A stretch of DNA of 64,000 nt from Polaribacter marinaquae (GCF_038019025.1 NZ_CP150496.1:2310001-2374000), one strand, 5' to 3'. Positions 36,028 to 47,295 are shown, numbered from the stretch's first letter. Translations and numbers: made by a program. The notes: generated from the letters alone by a model not told the origin.

Positions 36028-39000
36028 GTGCAACAACCTTCAACTTTTAATGTTTATAACGCTTCTGCCGGAAGCGGTAAAACTTTTACATTGGTAAAAC
36101 AGTATTTAAAAGTACTGTTAACATCAGATAATATTTTTACGTTTCAAAATGTACTGGCAATTACATTTACAAACAAAGCTGCTGGTGAAATGAAAGAACG
36201 AGTTCTTTTTAATTTGGAAGAATTTGCAGCTGGTAAACAAAATGATGTACTAAAGATTATTATTGATGAAACTTCTTTAGATAAAACATTAATTGTAGAG
36301 AGAAGTAAAAGAATTTTAGATGCAATTTTGCAAAATTACTCTGCATTTTCAATTACAACAATAGATAGCTTTACGCATAAAATTATTAAAAGTTTTGCAT
36401 ACGATTTAGGGTTGTCTTTAAATTTTGAAGTAGAAATGGATGCAGTTTCTTTATTGAATGAAGCTGTAGATGTATTGATTTCTAAAATAGGAACGGATAA
36501 AAAATTAACCAAACTTTTAATTGATTATTCTCTTGATAAAACAGATGATGATAAATCTTGGGATATTTCAAATGATCTTAACGAGTTTTCTAGGGTTTTG
36601 TTAAACGAAGATGATGTAAAACATTTTAGAAAATTACAAGATAAGAGTTTAGATGATTTTTTTGAACTGAAAGAAAAACTTCAGCAAAAAAATAAAAAAA
36701 TAGAAGCTTCTTTTGAGGAAATTGGTAATAAGGTTTTAAGTTTGATCAATCAAAATGGTTTAAATATTTCTGATTTTGCATACACAGGTGAGTATTTTAA
36801 ACATTTCAAAAAATTTACAAAGTTAAGATTTCTTAAAAGTGACGAGCTAAAATTTGATGGTAGATTAAATACTACAATAGAGAATGAAAAAAACTTATTT
36901 GCAGGAAAGGCTTCTGCAGACGTTAAAGAAACAATTAAAGACATTTCTCCTGAATTAAGGGCTTTTTATTACGAATCTAAAGTATTGTATGAAAATAATT
37001 TTTCTGGGTATTTGTTAAATAAAATTGCTTTAAAAAGTATTATTCCTTTGGCGGTTTTAAACAATATAAATTCAGAACTAAACACTATAAAAGAAGATAG
37101 TAATATTCGTTTAAATGCAGAGTTTAATCAATTAATTTCAGATAATATTAAAGACCAGCCTGCGCCATATATTTATGAAAGAATTGGGCAAAGGTTTCAG
37201 AATTATTTTATTGATGAAATGCAAGATACATCTGAGTTGCAATGGCAAAATTTAATTCCGTTAATAGACAATGCATTGGCGCAAGAAAATAGTAATTTGT
37301 TATTGGTTGGCGATGGTAAACAGGCAATTTATAGGTGGCGAGGTGGAAAGGCAGAACAGTTTATCGATTTAGGATCTGAAAATGGTAACCCTTTTCATAT
37401 TCAAAAAAATGTACAAAATTTAGAAACGAATTATCGAAGCTATTCTGAAGTAATTAATTTTAATAATTCATTTTTTCAACATACTGCTAAATTCATTCAA
37501 AATGAATCTTACAAAAAATTATTTGTAGAAGGAAATACGCAGTTAGAAAACTCTAAAAAAGGTGGCTATGTTTCTTTAAATTTTTTAGATAAGTTAGAAA
37601 AAGATGAAGAGAAATTAAAGTATCCGAAAAAAGTTTTAGAGAAAATAAATCTCTTGAAAGAAGATTTTTATTTAAATGAAATTTGTGTTTTAACTCGTAC
37701 TAAAAAAGACGGAATTGCAGTTGCTGATTATTTATCAGAAAACGGAATTTCTATAATTTCTTCTGAAACTTTACTGTTAAAAAACAATGCTAAAATCAAC
37801 TTTATAATAGATGTTTTAAAAATTATTCAAAATCCTAAAGATGAAGAAAGGAGATTTGAGTTTTTATATTTTTTACATGAACATTTGCAGATTGAAATTC
37901 CAAAACATCAATTTTTTCAAAAACACATAAAATCCGATAACACAACTATTTTTGCAGAACTGCAACAGCATAATATTGTATTTGATTACAATGTTTTTCA
38001 GCAAGCGCCTTTTTATGAGAAAATAGAAGAGATTGTTAGAGGGTTTTGTTTGGTCAATTCTTCGGATGCTTATATTCAGTTTTTCTTAGATGTAGTATTA
38101 GAACAACAAAGAAAAGGTACAGAAATTGGCGACTTTTTAGAGTTTTGGGAATTAAAGAAAGACAAGTTGAGTATTGTGGCGTCAGAAAACTCAGATGCTG
38201 TTCAGGTAATGACGATTCATAAATCAAAAGGATTAGAATTTCCTGTAGTAATTTTTCCTTGTGATGTAGATCTTTACAGGCAAATTAAACCGAAAGTTTG
38301 GTTTAACGATTTGCCAGAAGATTACAATTTTAAAGAGCTTTTAATAGATTACAAGAAAGATTTAAGTTTAATAAATCAAAGAGGTTTAGATATTTTTAAT
38401 CAACAGAGAGAAGAGTTAGAACTCGATAATTTTAATCTTTTATATGTAGCGTTAACAAGAGCTGTAGAGCAATTACATATTATTACCGAGAAGAAAATAT
38501 CTGCAAAAGGTGTAGAAAGTGTCAATTATTATTCAGGTATTTTTATCAATTATTTAAAAGAACAAAATCTTTGGCAAGATGATCTTTTAGAGTATGAGTT
38601 TGGTGATGTTTCTCGTAAGATAGAGAAAGTAAAACAAGAATCTTTATCAGAAGTGCATCAAAAATTTATTTCCAATCCGTGGCAAGAACACAATATTGTT
38701 TTGTTGGCAAGTGCTTCAAAATTATGGAATACAGAGCAAGGAAAAGCAATTGATTTTGGTAATTTGTTTCATGAGATTTTATCTAAAATAAAAACTAAAA
38801 ACGATGTCGATTTTATTGTAAATCAATATCATCAGCAAGGTTTTATCAATACAGAACAGTTAGAATATATATTAAAAAGTGTAAATACTATTGTAAACCA
38901 CAAAGATTTAAATAGTTATTTTTCTGAAGAAGTAACCGTTTTTAATGAGCGCGAAATTGTAGATTTTGACAACCAAATTATTATTCCGGACAGATTGGTG

Positions 39001-39171
39001 GTTAATTCAAAAAATGAAGCGATAATTATAGATTATAAAACCGGTGCGCCATCAAATGAACATCATCAGCAGTTATTAAAATATGGAATTGTTCTAGAAT
39101 CAATGCGTTTTAATGTATCTAGAAAATTACTTGTTTACATAAATGATAAAATTGATGTTGTTGAAGTATAA
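36028..39171 (+). CDS. UvrD/RecB-like helicase-nuclease (AddA type)
   Basis: Cytoplasmic enzyme of 1047 residues for double-strand-break processing. Helicase motifs: Walker A SAGSGKTFTLVK (about 10-20), ITFTNKAAGEM, DEMQDTSELQW (about 396), LLLVGDGKQAIYRWRGG, ETNYRSY, VMTIHKSKGLEFPVV and LLYVALTRAVEQL. The C-terminus carries a PD-(D/E)xK nuclease (PDRLVVNSKNEAIIIDYKTG near 1000, QQLLKY), as in AddA/RecB. No AddB-like partner is encoded in the window. Start is GTG at 36028. The gene sits alone behind a terminator. Confidence 0.88.
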   Translation: MQQPSTFNVYNASAGSGKTFTLVKQYLKVLLTSDNIFTFQNVLAITFTNKAAGEMKERVLFNLEEFAAGKQNDVLKIIIDETSLDKTLIVERSKRILDAILQNYSAFSITTIDSFTHKIIKSFAYDLGLSLNFEVEMDAVSLLNEAVDVLISKIGTDKKLTKLLIDYSLDKTDDDKSWDISNDLNEFSRVLLNEDDVKHFRKLQDKSLDDFFELKEKLQQKNKKIEASFEEIGNKVLSLINQNGLNISDFAYTGEYFKHFKKFTKLRFLKSDELKFDGRLNTTIENEKNLFAGKASADVKETIKDISPELRAFYYESKVLYENNFSGYLLNKIALKSIIPLAVLNNINSELNTIKEDSNIRLNAEFNQLISDNIKDQPAPYIYERIGQRFQNYFIDEMQDTSELQWQNLIPLIDNALAQENSNLLLVGDGKQAIYRWRGGKAEQFIDLGSENGNPFHIQKNVQNLETNYRSYSEVINFNNSFFQHTAKFIQNESYKKLFVEGNTQLENSKKGGYVSLNFLDKLEKDEEKLKYPKKVLEKINLLKEDFYLNEICVLTRTKKDGIAVADYLSENGISIISSETLLLKNNAKINFIIDVLKIIQNPKDEERRFEFLYFLHEHLQIEIPKHQFFQKHIKSDNTTIFAELQQHNIVFDYNVFQQAPFYEKIEEIVRGFCLVNSSDAYIQFFLDVVLEQQRKGTEIGDFLEFWELKKDKLSIVASENSDAVQVMTIHKSKGLEFPVVIFPCDVDLYRQIKPKVWFNDLPEDYNFKELLIDYKKDLSLINQRGLDIFNQQREELELDNFNLLYVALTRAVEQLHIITEKKISAKGVESVNYYSGIFINYLKEQNLWQDDLLEYEFGDVSRKIEKVKQESLSEVHQKFISNPWQEHNIVLLASASKLWNTEQGKAIDFGNLFHEILSKIKTKNDVDFIVNQYHQQGFINTEQLEYILKSVNTIVNHKDLNSYFSEEVTVFNEREIVDFDNQIIIPDRLVVNSKNEAIIIDYKTGAPSNEHHQQLLKYGIVLESMRFNVSRKLLVYINDKIDVVEV

Positions 39172-39190
39172 ACAAAAAAAATAAACTTTG

Positions 39191-39198
39191 TAACTTTG
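39191..39198 (+). promoter_or_regulatory. -7 promoter box of kbl
   Basis: TAACTTTG, a full TAnnTTTG match, 20 bp before the kbl ATG. Confidence 0.5.
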
Positions 39199-39218
39199 TT
39201 TTCTCAAATTGATAAAAA

Positions 39219-40412
39219 ATGTACGGTAAAATTAAAGATACTTTAAAAAAAGAAATTCAAGATATTAAAGAAGCAGGTTTGTATAAATCTGAAAGAATTA
39301 TTACTTCTTCGCAAGATGCAGTTATTAAAATTTCTACAGGAGAAGAAGTTATTAATTTTTGTGCCAATAATTATTTAGGTTTGTCTAATAATACAGAGGT
39401 AATTCAGGCAGCAAAAGATGTTATGGATACGCATGGTTTTGGTATGTCATCTGTAAGATTTATTTGTGGTACACAAGATATTCATAAGAAATTAGAACAA
39501 AAAATAGCAGATTTTTATACCACGGAAGATACTATTTTATATGCCGCAGCTTTTGATGCAAACGGGGGTGTTTTTGAACCACTTTTAACAAAAGAAGATG
39601 CCATTATTTCTGATAGTTTAAATCACGCTTCTATTATCGACGGAGTTCGTTTGTGTAAAGCAGCTCGTTATAGGTACAATAATAATGACATGGCTTCTTT
39701 AGAAGAGCAATTAATTGCAGCCAATAAAGAAAACCATAGATTTAAAATAATTGTTACAGACGGTGTTTTCTCTATGGATGGTATTGTAGCAAAACTAGAT
39801 GAAATTTGCGATTTAGCAGATAAATATGATGCTATGGTAATGGTAGATGAGTGTCATGCAACTGGTTTTATAGGTAAAACAGGTAGAGGAACTGTAGAAT
39901 TAAAAAATGTTATGGATAGAGTAGATATCGTAACAGGAACTTTGGGTAAAGCCTTAGGTGGTGCAATGGGAGGTTATACTACAGGTAAAAAAGAAATTAT
40001 AGAAATTTTACGCCAACGCTCTAGACCTTATTTATTTTCAAACTCTTTGGCTCCGGCTATTGTTGGTGCTTCATTAAAAGTTTTTGATTTAATAGCTACA
40101 GACACAACTTTAAGAGATCAGCTAGAATGGAATACAAACTATTTTAGAACAGAGATGGAAAAAGCAGGTTTTGATTTAGTTGGTGCAGATGCAGCAATTG
40201 TACCTGTAATGTTGTATGATGCAAAATTGTCTCAAATAATGGCTAACAAATTATTAGAAAAAGGAATTTATGTGATTGGATTTTTCTTTCCGGTTGTGCC
40301 AAAAGAAAAAGCAAGAATCAGAGTACAGTTATCTGCTGCTCATACTAAAGAACATTTAGATAAAGCAATTTCTGCATTTACCGAAGTGGGTAAAGAGTTA
40401 AAGGTAATTTAG
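39219..40412 (+). CDS. kbl: Glycine C-acetyltransferase (2-amino-3-ketobutyrate CoA ligase)
   Basis: PLP enzyme of 397 residues that converts 2-amino-3-oxobutyrate plus CoA to glycine plus acetyl-CoA, the second step of threonine breakdown through Tdh. Alpha-oxoamine synthase motifs: [36 protein letters not shown] and the PLP lysine in [14 protein letters not shown] (Lys at about 244). Length is typical. It is monocistronic in the window; threonine dehydrogenase is not seen. Confidence 0.93.
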   Translation: MYGKIKDTLKKEIQDIKEAGLYKSERIITSSQDAVIKISTGEEVINFCANNYLGLSNNTEVIQAAKDVMDTHGFGMSSVRFICGTQDIHKKLEQKIADFYTTEDTILYAAAFDANGGVFEPLLTKEDAIISDSLNHASIIDGVRLCKAARYRYNNNDMASLEEQLIAANKENHRFKIIVTDGVFSMDGIVAKLDEICDLADKYDAMVMVDECHATGFIGKTGRGTVELKNVMDRVDIVTGTLGKALGGAMGGYTTGKKEIIEILRQRSRPYLFSNSLAPAIVGASLKVFDLIATDTTLRDQLEWNTNYFRTEMEKAGFDLVGADAAIVPVMLYDAKLSQIMANKLLEKGIYVIGFFFPVVPKEKARIRVQLSAAHTKEHLDKAISAFTEVGKELKVI

Positions 40413-40424
40413 TTTTATAAAAAC

Positions 40425-40454
40425 TTGATGTTTTACGAATATTTTGTAGATTTG
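40425..40454 (+). promoter_or_regulatory. Promoter of the OmpA-like gene
   Basis: TTG (40425-40427), 19-bp spacer, TAGATTTG (40447-40454), matching the Bacteroidota consensus exactly. Leader of about 65 nt before the ATG at 40527. Confidence 0.7.
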
Positions 40455-40526
40455 TCTTTGTAGATACGTTTTAAGAGTTTACTTTTGCGTATTATAATAA
40501 CGAACTTTTAATTTAAAAATTTGATA

Positions 40527-41888
40527 ATGAAACGATTAAAATTAGCTGTGATAGCTTTATTTGCGTTAGTAGCTGTAAGCAACGTAAATGCACAAGATGA
40601 AAACAACCCGTGGGCTGTTGGTTTTGGTTTAAACAATGTAGATTTTTACAACACTGATGATTTCAGTGAGCAAGTAAAAGATTTATTAGGAAACAATGAC
40701 TGGAATGTATTACCGTCAATTTCTAGAATTTCTGCAGATAAATACCTTAACAAAGGTTTTTCTTTACAATTAGCAGGGTCTTTAAACAAAATTGAAACAG
40801 TTACAAGAAAAGATGATTCAGACTTTTTATACTGGGCTGTAGATGCAATTGTAAAGTATGATTTAAATAACTTAGTAGGTGAAACTGCTTGGTTCGATCC
40901 TTATGTATATTTAGGTGGTGGTTATACTTCAGTTGATTCTAACGGTGAAGGTATGTTAAATGCTGGTGTTGGTTTCAATACTTGGTTTAACGATAATTTA
41001 GGTTTAAACTTCCAAACTGGTACTAAAAAAGGTTTTGCTGATGAAGTAAAAGCTCACTACCAAACTACTTTAGGTTTAGTAATTAAATTTGGAGGAAAAG
41101 ATACTGACGGTGACGGAGTATATGATAAAGATGATGCTTGCCCAGAGGTTGCAGGTTTAAAAGAATTTAACGGATGTCCTGATGCTGATGGTGACGGAAT
41201 CAAAGATTCTGATGATGCTTGTCCTAATGTTGCAGGTTTAGCTTCTATGAACGGTTGTCCTGATGCTGATGGTGACGGTGTTGCTGATAAAGATGATATG
41301 TGTCCTAATGCAAAAGGAACTAAAGCTAACAAAGGTTGTCCTGATGCTGATGGTGACGGTGTTGTTGATAAAAACGATAAATGTCCATCTCAAGCAGGAC
41401 CAATGGCAAACGGTGGATGTCCTTGGCCAGATACTGACGGTGACGGTGTATTAGATAAAGATGACAAGTGTGTTAATGTTGCTGGACCAGCTTCTAACAA
41501 CGGTTGTCCTAAGCCAGTTATCAATGTAGAAGATGAAAACATGTTATCTGAATATGCTAAAGCAATTTTATTTAACGTAGGTAAATCTTCTTTCAAGCCA
41601 GGTGTTACTGCTAAGTTAAACGAAATGGTTAAAGTAATGAACAACAATCCAAGTGCTACTTTCGTAATCGAAGGTCATACAGATAGTTCAGGTTCTGCAC
41701 CATTAAACTTAAGAATTTCAGAAAAGAGAGCAATCGCTGTAAGAGACTACTTAGTAAAACAAGGAGTTAGCACTACAAGATTAGAAGCTATCGGATTTGG
41801 AGAAGGAGAGCCAGTTGCAACTAACAAAACAAGAGCAGGAAGAGCTCAAAATAGAAGAGTTGTTGTTAAAGTAACTAACAAGAAATAA
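40527..41888 (+). CDS. OmpA-family protein with TSP3 repeats
   Basis: Major outer-membrane protein of 453 residues: signal peptide ending NVNAQ, N-terminal barrel (about 22-190), five thrombospondin type 3 calcium-binding repeats (about 193-330, each DxDGDGVxDKxDxCP with a Cys), and an OmpA peptidoglycan-binding domain (about 345-453, [30 protein letters not shown]). It anchors the outer membrane to the cell wall. The ATG at 40527 is preferred to an in-frame TTG at 40521. The TSP3 region is a real tandem repeat in DNA too (GATGCTGATGGTGACGG). Strong promoter and terminator flank it. Confidence 0.9.
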   Translation: MKRLKLAVIALFALVAVSNVNAQDENNPWAVGFGLNNVDFYNTDDFSEQVKDLLGNNDWNVLPSISRISADKYLNKGFSLQLAGSLNKIETVTRKDDSDFLYWAVDAIVKYDLNNLVGETAWFDPYVYLGGGYTSVDSNGEGMLNAGVGFNTWFNDNLGLNFQTGTKKGFADEVKAHYQTTLGLVIKFGGKDTDGDGVYDKDDACPEVAGLKEFNGCPDADGDGIKDSDDACPNVAGLASMNGCPDADGDGVADKDDMCPNAKGTKANKGCPDADGDGVVDKNDKCPSQAGPMANGGCPWPDTDGDGVLDKDDKCVNVAGPASNNGCPKPVINVEDENMLSEYAKAILFNVGKSSFKPGVTAKLNEMVKVMNNNPSATFVIEGHTDSSGSAPLNLRISEKRAIAVRDYLVKQGVSTTRLEAIGFGEGEPVATNKTRAGRAQNRRVVVKVTNKK

Positions 41889-41910
41889 TTCTATTTCAAT
41901 TCTATAATAA

Positions 41911-41937
41911 AAACCTCACCAATTGGTGAGGTTTTTT
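41911..41937 (+). terminator. Rho-independent terminator after the OmpA gene
   Basis: 10-bp stem AAACCTCACC / GGTGAGGTTT with loop AATT, followed by T residues. Confidence 0.85.
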
Positions 41938-41995
41938 GTTTTAAGAGAGTTTATTTTTTAAATAAAAAAACTTTTTTAATTACAACCAAAACAAT

Positions 41996-42003
41996 TACCT
42001 TTG
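41996..42003 (+). promoter_or_regulatory. -7 promoter box of atpD-atpC
   Basis: TACCTTTG, full TAnnTTTG match, 58 bp before the atpD ATG. Confidence 0.55.
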
Positions 42004-42061
42004 CATCCTGAAAATGAGATGCTAAATCTCAAAATTTAATAATAATTATAATTAGATATAG

Positions 42062-43573
<1,512 letters not shown>

Positions 43574-43614
43574 AAACTAACTATAGCGAAAGCTAAAGCC
43601 TAAAGAATAGAAAT

Positions 43615-43908
43615 ATGTATTTAGAAATTGTAACACCAGAAGCAATCTTATTTTCATCTGAAGTTGATTTATTTTCGGCACCAGGTATTGATGGAGAGTT
43701 TCAAATATTAAATAATCATGCTCCTATAGTTTCTAATTTAGTTGATGGAGAGATTAAAATACATGTACACAATCAAGATCATTTGGTTTTAGATGATTTA
43801 CATGGTAAGTTAGAGTCTCATATAGATGATGATAAAGTTTTAACTTTAAAAATCAACTCTGGTACTTTAGAATTAAATGATAATAAAGCTATTATTTTAG
43901 CAGATTAA
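43615..43908 (+). CDS. atpC: F1F0 ATP synthase subunit epsilon
   Basis: Protein of 97 residues with only the N-terminal beta-sandwich of epsilon (LEIVTPEAILFSSEVDLFSAPGIDGEFQILNNHAPIV). The C-terminal helical hairpin used for inhibition in E. coli is absent, which is usual for Bacteroidota. It lies 41 bp after atpD and is co-transcribed. Confidence 0.92.
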   Translation: MYLEIVTPEAILFSSEVDLFSAPGIDGEFQILNNHAPIVSNLVDGEIKIHVHNQDHLVLDDLHGKLESHIDDDKVLTLKINSGTLELNDNKAIILAD

Positions 43909-43930
43909 TCATATATAATACATTAAATTA

Positions 43931-43966
43931 AAAACCTCAAAACGTTTGTTTTGAGGTTTTTTTTTG
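43931..43966 (+). terminator. Rho-independent terminator after atpC
   Basis: 13-bp stem AAAACCTCAAAAC / GTTTTGAGGTTTT, 4-base loop, run of nine T. Confidence 0.88.
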
Positions 43967-44233
43967 GGGGAAATTTAAATTCAAATAATGCAATAACAAT
44001 TTTCCCACTTAGCGGTTAAAGTTTTTTCTTTCTTTTTGTAAATGTCTAACTATTTTTAAAATACTATTAGAGGTTAATTATCCTTTTAAATAAGGAAAAA
44101 CACCTTTTTTATTTTTTTGTTTTTAATATTACTTCCTTTGTTTATAAGGTGTTATTTTTTTATGTATGTTATATTTTTTTTCAATTTTATAAAAATTGTA
44201 TTTTGTGTACAATTAACTTAACTATTTTACATT
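43967..44233 (+). other. AT-rich intergenic region before the signalling operon
   Basis: Between the atpC terminator and the lipoprotein gene. It holds a CCTT/AAGG hairpin (44082-44095), and AACACCTT (44099-44106) that can pair with AAGGTGTT (44146-44153) followed by ATTTTTTT, a weak terminator-like structure. No reading frame. No exact promoter box; TTCCTTTG (44133-44140) is a near match. Confidence 0.4.
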
Positions 44234-44869
44234 ATGAAAAAAACTAATAAATTATTATTTTGTTTGTCATTTACAATTGTTTTAATGAGTTGCAATAACG
44301 AAAAGAAACAAAAAAAAGAGATAATGCACCATGCAGAGGCAATCGTTAATAGTAAAAGACCTTCTAACGCGATAACTTATAAAGAAATGGCAAGTATGTT
44401 TCATGAATACGATACCGGGCAGAAGGTTGTTTTAGATAAATACAGAGAAAATTATACTGGCGATTCAAATGATGCTGTAGAAACGGTTTCTCATTTTTAT
44501 GAAATTAATCAATTGAAACAATATATTAGTTATTTAGAAAGAATTTCTAAAGAAAAAGAGATTCCATTAACTGGTTTAAGGATTTTTTCTGCTGCATATC
44601 CAAAAAATTATGTTGATAAAAGTTTAAGAGGCAGACATACATTGGTTTTTATGCCAACAGCTAAAATAGGAAATAAAAATAATGTTGCTTTCGAACCATT
44701 ATATTCAGAATATAAGAATCCTATCAAATTTACAGAGTTTTTACATAAATATAGTACTAAGGAAACTCAGCGTGTAAGCAGAGCTTCAATGATTCCATTA
44801 TTTCAAGATGATTTAGAAGATATGGATAGTTCAGGTACGAATAGATTAGAAACAAACCCACCTAATTAA
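44234..44869 (+). CDS. Hypothetical lipoprotein of a signalling operon
   Basis: Protein of 211 residues with lipoprotein signal and lipobox (VLMSCNN, Cys near 20). The mature part is hydrophilic and mixed alpha/beta: a helical segment MASMFHEYDTGQKVVLDKYRENY, then YISYLERISKEKEIPLTGLRIFSAAYP, and a beta-rich part with HTLVFMPTA. No family recognised. It stands first in a tight operon with a multi-TM protein, a histidine kinase and a LuxR-type regulator, so a periplasmic sensory or output role is plausible but unproven. Confidence 0.7.
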   Translation: MKKTNKLLFCLSFTIVLMSCNNEKKQKKEIMHHAEAIVNSKRPSNAITYKEMASMFHEYDTGQKVVLDKYRENYTGDSNDAVETVSHFYEINQLKQYISYLERISKEKEIPLTGLRIFSAAYPKNYVDKSLRGRHTLVFMPTAKIGNKNNVAFEPLYSEYKNPIKFTEFLHKYSTKETQRVSRASMIPLFQDDLEDMDSSGTNRLETNPPN

Positions 44870-44874
44870 TAAGA

Positions 44875-45498
44875 ATGTTTAATAGTTATTTTTACTTCTT
44901 AGAGGTGTTATCTTTGTTGGTAGCTATTTTTTATATCAAAAAATATAAAGAAAGTTATTACACTTATTTTGTAGCTTATCTTTCTGCTTTAGTCTTTATA
45001 GAAACACTTGGCGTCGTTTTAAGACAGTATGGAGTTTTATCTGCACCATATTACAATATTTATACATTTTTCGAATACAATTTAATAGCTATTATCTATT
45101 ACAAACTTACTAAAGAGGAGAAATCACACAAACTGATATTCTACCTGATAGGAATTTTTAATGTCTTTTATTTTACAGGATTTTATTATCAAGATCTACA
45201 AGATTACTCTTATTTATTAGGTGCAATAACAGTTTGTGTTTTTATGATATTTTATTTGAAAGAATTATTAAAATCAGATTCAATTTTAATTTTTCAAAAA
45301 CATTTACCATTTTGGATTACTGTAGCTTTTTTAATATATTACTTAACTACAGTGCCTTTTTATTTGGTTTTGTACGTTATAAAAATAGGTACAAGAGAAG
45401 AAAGTCAAAGTTTATTTTTAGTTCAGAAAATTTTGGTAGTAGTTACTAACTTATGTTATATATATGGTTTAATATGGAGCTCGAAACAGAAGAATTAG
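44875..45498 (+). CDS. Hypothetical multi-TM membrane protein
   Basis: Protein of 207 residues with about seven hydrophobic helices (near 4-21, 30-48, 58-76, 88-104, 113-130, 145-166, 180-200), rich in Tyr and Phe. No family recognised. It begins 5 bp after the lipoprotein stop codon, and its 3' end overlaps the kinase gene by 25 bp. The overlap with a kinase that lacks a sensor domain suggests it could be the membrane sensor. Confidence 0.72.
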   Translation: MFNSYFYFLEVLSLLVAIFYIKKYKESYYTYFVAYLSALVFIETLGVVLRQYGVLSAPYYNIYTFFEYNLIAIIYYKLTKEEKSHKLIFYLIGIFNVFYFTGFYYQDLQDYSYLLGAITVCVFMIFYLKELLKSDSILIFQKHLPFWITVAFLIYYLTTVPFYLVLYVIKIGTREESQSLFLVQKILVVVTNLCYIYGLIWSSKQKN

Positions 45499-46223
45499 TA
45501 GTACTTATTTCTACTTTTATTATTGTATTAATTACTATTGCTTTGTTGGTGCTATTTTCTGTGTTTAAAAAAAATAAAGATTTTCTTTTAAAGCAAAGAG
45601 AAGAAGAAAAAAAACGTTTTGAAAGAGAAATAGCAGAAACTCAAATAGAAATTAGAGAAGAAACTTTGAGAAATATAAGTTGGGAGTTGCATGATAATAT
45701 TGGGCAATTATTAACTTTAGCAAAAATACAATTACAAAATCCAAGCCCAGAATCTATTAAAGATGTTTCTAACACAATTACTAAAGGATTAACAGAAGTT
45801 AGAGCATTATCAAAATTAATAAATCCAGAAGCTATTAAAAATATTAACTTAAGAGAAGCAATTCAATTAGAAATAGATAGGTTTAATAGATTACAATTTA
45901 TAGATTCTAAATTAGAAATTAAAGGGTTAGAATTTGATATAGAAAAAAAATCGAGTATTATAATCTTTAGAATTTTGCAAGAATTCTTTTCTAATACAAT
46001 TAAACACTCTAAGGCATCTAAACTATCTGTATCTTTAAATTTTAAACTTGATAGTTTACATATTTTGGCTAAAGACAACGGTGTTGGTTTTTCTAAAGAG
46101 ATTGTATCTAAAGGAATAGGTTTAGAGAATATTAAAAATAGAGCAAAATTAATAGGTGCAGAAGCTGTTTTCGAATCCGAAATAGATAAAGGAACTTCTT
46201 TATCAATAATATATAAATTATGA
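45474..46223 (+). CDS. Sensor histidine kinase, NarX/HisKA_3 type
   Basis: Protein of 249 residues. One N-terminal transmembrane helix (about 9-31), a coiled coil (about 38-66), the HisKA_3 dimerisation helix with ISWELHDNIGQLLTLAK (His at about 73), and an HATPase domain (EFFSNTIKHSKAS, KDNGVGF, GIGLENIKNRAKLIGA). There is no recognisable input domain. The ATG at 45474 is preferred over a TTG at 45453 because it gives less overlap and a normal short N-terminus. Its 3' end overlaps the regulator gene by 4 bp. Confidence 0.85.
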   Translation: MELETEELVVLISTFIIVLITIALLVLFSVFKKNKDFLLKQREEEKKRFEREIAETQIEIREETLRNISWELHDNIGQLLTLAKIQLQNPSPESIKDVSNTITKGLTEVRALSKLINPEAIKNINLREAIQLEIDRFNRLQFIDSKLEIKGLEFDIEKKSSIIIFRILQEFFSNTIKHSKASKLSVSLNFKLDSLHILAKDNGVGFSKEIVSKGIGLENIKNRAKLIGAEAVFESEIDKGTSLSIIYKL

Positions 46224-46864
46224 TTAAATATTCTGTAGTTATTGTAGATGATCATACATTGCTTTCTCAAGCAATTGCTACAATGGTAAATACATTTAGT
46301 AAGTTTAAAGTGTTGTATACTTGTAAAAACGGACAAGAATTGGTAGAGAAGTTTTCAGCTTCAGCTAAATATATTCCAGATATTGTTTTAATGGATATTA
46401 ACATGCCAATAATGAATGGTATAGAAACTACAGATTGGATTACTAAAAACCATGAATCTGTAAATGTAATGGCGCTTTCTGTAGAAGATGAAGATAACAC
46501 CATTTTAAAAATGCTTAAAGTTGGTGCAATTGGCTATTTACTAAAAGATACCGAAAAAAGTGTGTTAGAAAATGCGCTCTTAGAAATTGCACAAAACGGA
46601 TTTTATCATACAAAAACAGTAACCAATTTACTAATGAAATCTCTTTCGGGCAATTCGTCAGAAGAAATTACGCTAAAAGAAAGAGAAATTACTTTTATGA
46701 AACACGCTTGTTCTGAAATGACGTATAAAGAAATAGCAGATGTAATGTGTTTAAGCCCTAAAACGATAGACGGTTATAGAGATGTTCTTTTTACAAAATT
46801 AAACGTTAAAAATAGGGTAGGTTTGGTAATGTATGCAATAAAAAATAAGATTTATACTCCATAA
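46220..46864 (+). CDS. Response regulator, NarL/LuxR family
   Basis: Protein of 214 residues. Receiver with VDDHTLL, phospho-acceptor Asp at about 59 (IVLMDINMP), Ser in ALSVEDED and Lys in YLLKDTEKS. The C-terminal LuxR helix-turn-helix is LKEREITFMKHACSEMTYKEIADVMCLSPKTIDGYRDVLFTKL. It is translationally coupled (ATGA) to the kinase, its obvious partner. Targets unknown. Confidence 0.9.
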   Translation: MIKYSVVIVDDHTLLSQAIATMVNTFSKFKVLYTCKNGQELVEKFSASAKYIPDIVLMDINMPIMNGIETTDWITKNHESVNVMALSVEDEDNTILKMLKVGAIGYLLKDTEKSVLENALLEIAQNGFYHTKTVTNLLMKSLSGNSSEEITLKEREITFMKHACSEMTYKEIADVMCLSPKTIDGYRDVLFTKLNVKNRVGLVMYAIKNKIYTP

Positions 46865-46872
46865 AAATATCG

Positions 46873-46880
46873 TAAATTTG
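46873..46880 (+). promoter_or_regulatory. -7 promoter box of rbfA
   Basis: TAAATTTG, 4 bp before the rbfA ATG, implying a leaderless or near-leaderless mRNA if used. Confidence 0.4.
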
Positions 46881-46884
46881 CAGC

Positions 46885-47280
46885 ATGGAAGAAACAAACA
46901 GACAACGTAAAATAGCAGGTGTTTTACAAAAAGATTTGGTAGATGTGTTGCAAAAAGCAGCGCAAGATGGAATGAAAGGAGTTATAATCTCTGTTTCTAA
47001 AGTGCATGTTACTTCAGATTTAGGAGTTGCAAAAGTATATTTAAGCATATTTCCTTCAGAAAAAAGAGAAGAAATGGTTAAAGGAATTCAATCTAATACA
47101 CCTTTAATTCGCCATGAAATGGCAAAAAGAACAAGAAATCAATTAAGAAGAATGCCAGAATTATTATTTTTTGGTGATGATACTTTAGATTATATCGAAG
47201 AAATTGATAAGTCTTTAAAAGGAGAAGATGAAAATCCTATTCAAAATCCAGACGTTTTACCAAGACGTCAAAAAAAATAA
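46885..47280 (+). CDS. rbfA: Ribosome-binding factor A
   Basis: Protein of 131 residues with the RbfA KH-like fold (RQRKIAGVLQKDLVDVLQ, VHVTSDLGVAKVYLSIFP, LIRHEMAKRTRNQLRRMPELLFFGDDTLDYI). It acts in 30S maturation, binding near the 16S central pseudoknot. It is followed after 15 bp by a LolE-like permease, the gene order common in Flavobacteriaceae. Confidence 0.92.
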   Translation: MEETNRQRKIAGVLQKDLVDVLQKAAQDGMKGVIISVSKVHVTSDLGVAKVYLSIFPSEKREEMVKGIQSNTPLIRHEMAKRTRNQLRRMPELLFFGDDTLDYIEEIDKSLKGEDENPIQNPDVLPRRQKK

Positions 47281-47295
47281 TACAAGCTACACTAT

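Noticed and set aside
41104..41510. Tandem DNA repeats as a possible mobile or satellite element
   Set aside because: They encode the calcium-binding TSP3 repeats of the OmpA protein and stay in frame.
45863..46336. 157-codon open frame on the minus strand
   Set aside because: Antisense to the kinase and regulator genes of the signalling operon, which have complete domains.
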